In this document: in pieces, positions 15,051 to 18,292 of the stretch | Numbering within the stretch: the first letter of the stretch is position 1 | Layout of the letters: each line of letters starts with the position of its first letter | Assembly: GCA_016290335.1 (NCBI GenBank) | Contig: JAEETM010000070.1 | Coordinates: 1 to 18,292 of the forward strand | Direction of reading: 5' to 3' | Origin: Treponema sp. | Lineage (GTDB): Bacteria; Spirochaetota; Spirochaetia; Treponematales; Treponemataceae | DNA: 18,292 bases | The notes under the pieces: generated by a model | Seen by the model: the letters and a program-made list of their open reading frames with translations, nothing else | Told to the model about the DNA's origin: nothing | Database searches by the model: none | Translations under genes and position numbers: made by a program

Positions 15051-17405
15051 TTATTTTTTTTCTGGGCCAAAAGGCTTAGTGATGAATAACAAAACTGGTG
15101 TCAATGTATAGTCTGCAATCAAAGCGCTGCCAAGTCCTACAATTGAAAGCCAGCCGATATTTACAAGAACAGTCATTGTGCTTGTAAGGAAGATTCCAAA
15201 CATAGCGCACAAAATGATTGTTGTCATAATCATTGTTTTTCCAATTTCGCGGTATGAGTTCAAAACTGCCGATCGATAGTTTCCTGTAAGCTCAAAGTGA
15301 TACTTGATATGATTTGTAAAGTGGATTGTATCATCAACCGCAATACCAAGAATCATCGGCATAATCATTGCGGTAATCATATCAAGGTTAACACTTGCAT
15401 AGCCCATAATACCTCCAATGATTGCAATTGGAGCAACGTTAGGAATCATTGCAATAAAGCCGGTGCGGAAAGAGGTAAAGGCCAGAATCAAAAGAAGAAG
15501 GATTACTATCAGGGAAGTTCCAATAGAGCGGATAGAACCACGAACAAGTTTTCCGTTCATCTGTGCATACTGAACAACCTCACCTACTACTCCAGCATTA
15601 GATGCATCAGGGAAAAGCTCTGCACACCATTTTTTTACATCTTCAAGATTTCGGACAATTTCTTCACCATCATAACCACTAAGTTCAATGTGAAGATAAC
15701 CGGCTTTAAAGTCTTCACTAACATAATTGTAAAGGTCACTTCCGCCGGAAATTTCGTAAAGGAACATTTCCTGACTTACTAAATCCTGGTCATCTGGAAT
15801 TACATAAAAGTCTGGATCATCACTGTTCAAGGTACGATTCATTTCTTTTACAACTTTTGTTACGGAAGAAACACGCGGCTTTCCGTTAGAAACTTTTGTT
15901 GAACTTAAAGTTCCAATGCGGGCTGCAAGCTCATCCATGTTTTTAAGAACCTGAGGATTTTTAAGAGCATCTTCTTCCTGGTATTCAACAAGCACTTCAT
16001 AGCTGTACTGACTTCCCAACTGACTGCGGGTAATTTCCATAAGGCGATGAATATAAGGTGTTCGCTCGCCCATCATATCAGCATAATTCATATTTACTTT
16101 GATTTTGAAAATGCCCGGAATAACAGCAAGAATCACTGCGCTGCCAACAATAACTGTAATCCACTTTTTATTGAGAATAGATTTTCCCATTGCTTCTACA
16201 CGGAGGTCTGAGTTAGTTGAGCCTTCATTCTTTACAAAGTCAGGGTCAGGCTCCTGATCTTTTCCAAAGCTATAAAGACAAGGCAAAAGGATAATTTCAA
16301 AAATGAAAACTGCAAGAACGGCTGCGGCGGTAATTCCTCCAACCCAGCGCATAGGTCTGATGTTTGCAGAAAGGAAGGAAAGCATACCTGCCATTGTTGT
16401 AATTACAGTGAAGAACAAAGCCCAGCCAGAATCTCTTATTCCCATTATTACAGATTCTTTTCGCTGACCTGTTTTTCTAAAATACATCTTAAAGCTGTTG
16501 ATATAGTGAACTGCATAACCTACCGCAAGTGCCATTGCAAGCAGAACAGTTACCATAATCATTGTGTTATTACCTTTGATATTAAGCCATGCAGAAGCAC
16601 CGAGGGTTGTTGCAAGAGCACCAAGAGTTGCAATTGAAGGAACAACGACGCCACGCAAGGAACGAATAAAGATGATTAAGAAAATAAGCATAACTACAAA
16701 GCCCAAAGCTATTCGGCTTACACACTGGGTTACAATTGATTTTTCTTCCTCATATTCTGTGTAAGAAAGGCCAGCCGGTCTGATTTCCCATTTGTCTGAT
16801 TTATATTTTGGGTCATTAAAGATTGTCATTGCAGGTGGAGCAATTTTATTCATTGCTTCATCAAGACTTTCGGAATATTGTTCAAGATTTACGATAAGCC
16901 AGGTTTCTGTGCAGTCATCACTAACAAGATTGTTTATAAGTGATTCGCGGCTTAAGATAAAGGCTTTTTTTTCTGCAAGCTCCTGAGGGTCTGTTGGAAC
17001 ACCGTCTTCAAAAGGGCTTGTGACTTCAAAGCCATCTTCTGTACCAATTGGAAGTGAAAGCTCCATTAAAGAAGTAATACTTCCTGCATAAGGAACATTA
17101 TTCAAAAGCTCGTCACCAAGCTGGTCTATCATCTGCAAAACTTCCGGGTCAAAAACATCTTTTGCTTTTATATGTGCAAGAAGAGTGTCGGTAGAACCAA
17201 AAATACTTTCAAAATGGTCCTGATTTACCTTTGTTGTTTCCCAGTCATCAAACCAGTCCTCTTCACCGTTATCGAGTTTTAGACGTGGTATTCCAAGGCT
17301 GCAGACAACCGTTACAATTAAAAGTCCAATTAAAAAGCCCCATCGGTGCTTTATTTCAAATCGTCCGAACTTTTCGAACCAGTCATTTATTTTTTTGACC
17401 TTCAT
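15051..17405 (-). CDS. RND/MMPL family exporter
   Basis: A 784-residue inner-membrane permease with the duplicated RND plan, 12 helices in two halves. TM1 lies at about 22-40, then a periplasmic domain to about 228, TM2-6 at 231-377, TM7 at 415-435, a second periplasmic domain to about 625, and TM8-12 at 627-776. The second half keeps the proton-relay acids in ILGIAVDDTIHF (Asp691, Asp692). The first half has AMALAVGYAVHY at the same place with no acid, so the halves are unequal. It is shorter than drug-efflux RND pumps and fits the HAE3/MMPL type used for lipids and other hydrophobic molecules. ATG 17405 has AGGAGG 11 nt upstream and overlaps the stop of a short leader ORF. It is first in the operon and under the TetR-type operators. 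Confidence 0.93.
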   Translation of the reverse strand: MKVKKINDWFEKFGRFEIKHRWGFLIGLLIVTVVCSLGIPRLKLDNGEEDWFDDWETTKVNQDHFESIFGSTDTLLAHIKAKDVFDPEVLQMIDQLGDELLNNVPYAGSITSLMELSLPIGTEDGFEVTSPFEDGVPTDPQELAEKKAFILSRESLINNLVSDDCTETWLIVNLEQYSESLDEAMNKIAPPAMTIFNDPKYKSDKWEIRPAGLSYTEYEEEKSIVTQCVSRIALGFVVMLIFLIIFIRSLRGVVVPSIATLGALATTLGASAWLNIKGNNTMIMVTVLLAMALAVGYAVHYINSFKMYFRKTGQRKESVIMGIRDSGWALFFTVITTMAGMLSFLSANIRPMRWVGGITAAAVLAVFIFEIILLPCLYSFGKDQEPDPDFVKNEGSTNSDLRVEAMGKSILNKKWITVIVGSAVILAVIPGIFKIKVNMNYADMMGERTPYIHRLMEITRSQLGSQYSYEVLVEYQEEDALKNPQVLKNMDELAARIGTLSSTKVSNGKPRVSSVTKVVKEMNRTLNSDDPDFYVIPDDQDLVSQEMFLYEISGGSDLYNYVSEDFKAGYLHIELSGYDGEEIVRNLEDVKKWCAELFPDASNAGVVGEVVQYAQMNGKLVRGSIRSIGTSLIVILLLLILAFTSFRTGFIAMIPNVAPIAIIGGIMGYASVNLDMITAMIMPMILGIAVDDTIHFTNHIKYHFELTGNYRSAVLNSYREIGKTMIMTTIILCAMFGIFLTSTMTVLVNIGWLSIVGLGSALIADYTLTPVLLFITKPFGPEKK

Positions 17406-17434
17406 AATGGCTTTATCCTCCTGGGGAAAGCCAT
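17402..17434 (-). CDS. possible 10-codon leader ORF overlapping the RND start
   Basis: ATG at 17432-17434 opens MAFPRRIKPL, ending TGA at 17402-17404, which overlaps the RND ATG as ATGA. GGGGAAGG lies 5 nt upstream as a possible ribosome site. The RND Shine-Dalgarno lies inside this ORF, so translating it would affect RND initiation. Confidence 0.35.
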   Translation of the reverse strand: MAFPRRIKPL

Positions 17435-17447
17435 ATTTACCTTCCCC
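17423..17447. other. hairpin in the RND mRNA leader
   Basis: On the RNA strand GGGGAAGG (17440-17447) pairs with CTTTCCCC (17423-17430), 8 pairs with one G-U and a 9-nt loop. The RND SD AGGAGG (17417-17422) follows immediately. The 5' arm includes the leader ORF's possible ribosome site and the loop contains its ATG. No T-run follows, so it is not a terminator. Confidence 0.55.
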
Positions 17448-17480
17448 TGTTTTATTATGTTAGCTCTTACTAACCTTTTA

Positions 17481-17495
17481 GATAACACTGTTATC
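17481..17495. promoter_or_regulatory. TetR-type operator 1
   Basis: GATAACACTGTTATC: 7-bp arms around a single central base. It lies just downstream of the predicted RND transcription start (about 17497). Confidence 0.75.
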
Positions 17496-17503
17496 GTTAA
17501 CAG

Positions 17504-17533
17504 ATAATAATGATAACAGTGTTATCTTGTCAA
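17504..17533 (-). promoter_or_regulatory. promoter of the RND export operon
   Basis: Perfect -35 TTGACA (17528-17533), 18-nt spacer, TATTAT (17504-17509). Operator 2 occupies the spacer exactly, so a bound regulator would block RNA polymerase. The leader to the RND ATG is about 92 nt. Confidence 0.7.
17512..17526. promoter_or_regulatory. TetR-type operator 2, in the RND promoter spacer
   Basis: GATAACAGTGTTATC, the exact reverse complement of operator 1, centred 31 bp (about three helix turns) from it. It sits between the -35 and -10 of the RND promoter. Confidence 0.8.
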
Positions 17534-17551
17534 TAGAATTTGGGAAAATTT

Positions 17552-17566
17552 GATAACATTGTTATC
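17552..17566. promoter_or_regulatory. TetR-type operator 3, on the regulator side
   Basis: GATAACATTGTTATC, the same palindrome with T in the centre, 40 bp from operator 2. It lies 5 nt before the likely -35 of the TetR gene and overlaps an alternative TetR -10 (TGATAA, 17551-17556, with TTGTCA at 17527-17532). This fits autoregulation. Confidence 0.75.
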
Positions 17567-17571
17567 TTTTC

Positions 17572-17601
17572 TTGACTTTTTCCGGATTTTAACAGTAAAC
17601 T
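17572..17601 (+). promoter_or_regulatory. promoter of the TetR gene
   Basis: TTGACT (17572-17577), 18-nt spacer, TAAACT (17596-17601), then 6 nt to the ATG at 17608. Transcription would start at or next to the ATG; no Shine-Dalgarno is present. Confidence 0.5.
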
Positions 17602-17607
17602 ATTAAT

Positions 17608-18261
17608 ATGAGCGAATCCGCCGCAGAAACAAAAGCTAAAATCCTCATAAGCGCAAAAAATGAATTTCTTGAAAAGGGCTTTATGAATGCATCTTTACGC
17701 ACAATTGCTTCAAATGCAGGCGTTACAACAGGGGCAATGTATCGTCATTTTAAGGATAAGGATGCACTTTTCTGTGCACTGGTAGACGAAGCTATAGCTT
17801 TTGCTCAAAAAACCGTTATGCTAGCCGATGTTATGAATCATCAGGACCTGGACAATGTCGTTTCCGAAAAACACTTTGAAGAAGAAACCAGGCAGACAAA
17901 CGAGTTTTTAAACTATATTTTTGATAATTACGATGCTTTTTATCTGCTCCTTACAAAATCAGCAGGAAGCACCCACGAACATTTTCAGGAAGAAATCTGC
18001 GACTTATACACAAAAAATTGCGCCCAAACCTTCAACTGGATGTTTCAAAATAAAATTGCCACCAGAAAAATCGACAAAATGACCGTGCACTTTATAGCTT
18101 CAACCGTAATAAATGCTTTTGTAGAAATCATCACCCACAAAATGACAAAAAAAGCAGCCTTTCAGTATATCGAAAACATCGAAGAGTTTACCCGCAATGG
18201 TATGATTCACATGATGGGGATTTCGCTAGTTACCCCAGCGCCACATCCAGAATCATCATAA
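17608..18261 (+). CDS. TetR/AcrR-family transcriptional regulator
   Basis: A 217-residue regulator. The N-terminal helix-turn-helix is clear at residues 11-60: KILISAKNEFLEKGFMNASL, RTIASNAGVTTGAMYRHFKD, KDALFCALVDE. The remainder is helical, as in TetR ligand-binding and dimer domains, with aromatic-rich DNYDAFYLLLTK and CAQTFNWMF blocks that could line a hydrophobic pocket. Length is typical. It is divergent from the RND operon, and three identical palindromes lie between, so it is almost certainly the local repressor of both directions. A hydrophobic ligand exported by the pump is the likely inducer, by analogy with AcrR-type systems. The start lacks a Shine-Dalgarno. Its last 32 bases overlap the convergent partial gene at 18230. 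Confidence 0.93.
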   Translation: MSESAAETKAKILISAKNEFLEKGFMNASLRTIASNAGVTTGAMYRHFKDKDALFCALVDEAIAFAQKTVMLADVMNHQDLDNVVSEKHFEEETRQTNEFLNYIFDNYDAFYLLLTKSAGSTHEHFQEEICDLYTKNCAQTFNWMFQNKIATRKIDKMTVHFIASTVINAFVEIITHKMTKKAAFQYIENIEEFTRNGMIHMMGISLVTPAPHPESS

Positions 18262-18292
18262 GCGCAAAGCCGAGCATAAAGGTTATTGTACC
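18230..18292 (-). CDS. ZIP-family metal transporter, C-terminal end (partial)
   Basis: On the minus strand the last 20 codons before TAA (18230-18232) read GTITFMLGFALMMILDVALG. A hydrophobic final helix ending GF-x-LMM-x-LDVALG is characteristic of GufA-like ZIP divalent-metal transporters. The rest of the gene lies outside the window. It overlaps the 3' end of the convergent TetR gene by 32 bases. The call rests on one short segment. Confidence 0.6.
   Translation of the reverse strand, partial: GTITFMLGFALMMILDVALG

Noticed and set aside
15297..15782. 161-codon plus-strand frame inside the RND gene
   Set aside because: Antisense shadow; Asn/Cys/Lys-rich with no domain and no start signal.

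Overview
The window looks like a chromosomal segment of an AT-rich bacterium with an outer membrane. It encodes a 458-residue probable beta-barrel protein with a signal peptide and a terminal Phe, a LolA-like periplasmic protein and an RND/MMPL exporter. The gene style and AT-rich spacers fit a host-associated spirochaete such as Treponema. That is an inference; no rRNA or other marker is present. Almost everything lies on the minus strand. I see no phage, insertion sequence, CRISPR array, tRNA or rRNA.

Layout. 1-533 is a gene scar: the HTH half of an AraC regulator with an in-frame stop, joined out of frame to the C-terminal tail of a SAM methyltransferase. 636-3225 (minus) holds a NUDIX hydrolase, a Gfo/Idh/MocA oxidoreductase and a TIM-barrel sugar isomerase/epimerase. 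A cupin-AraC regulator (3322-4146, plus) diverges from them and probably controls the last two. 4149-5144 is a MarR regulator plus flavodoxin pair. 5235-6260 is the ribosome-assembly GTPase RsgA, with its own promoter and a possible short leader ORF. 6462-8630 holds a SAM methyltransferase and an AAA ATPase of the AAA_14/DUF4143 type. 8736-12184 is a carbohydrate-type operon: GPH-family symporter, PIG-L deacetylase, PAF-acetylhydrolase-like esterase. 12249-12713 is an unrecognised small protein with its own promoter. 12766-17405 is an envelope export operon (RND permease, LolA-like carrier, outer-membrane protein). It is divergent from a TetR regulator (17608-18261) across a spacer with three copies of one 15-bp palindrome. 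The last 63 bases hold the C-terminus of a probable ZIP metal transporter, overlapping the TetR 3' end.

Two things stand out. First, the TetR/RND/LolA-like/OMP module is a self-contained candidate for moving a hydrophobic substrate, probably lipid, to the outer membrane. Its control region is elaborate: three operators, one exactly inside the RND promoter spacer, then a hairpin and a 10-codon leader ORF whose stop overlaps the RND start. Second, six genes (four regulators including the broken one, the ATPase, and less surely the NUDIX gene) lack a Shine-Dalgarno sequence and have a -10-like hexamer 6-7 nt before the ATG. This predicts leaderless mRNAs, whereas the other genes mostly have good AGGAG-type sites. 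Repeats of note are a 105-nt array of 15 heptamers between two export genes, a triple 33-nt repeat before the ATPase gene and a 15-nt duplication at the rsgA stop.
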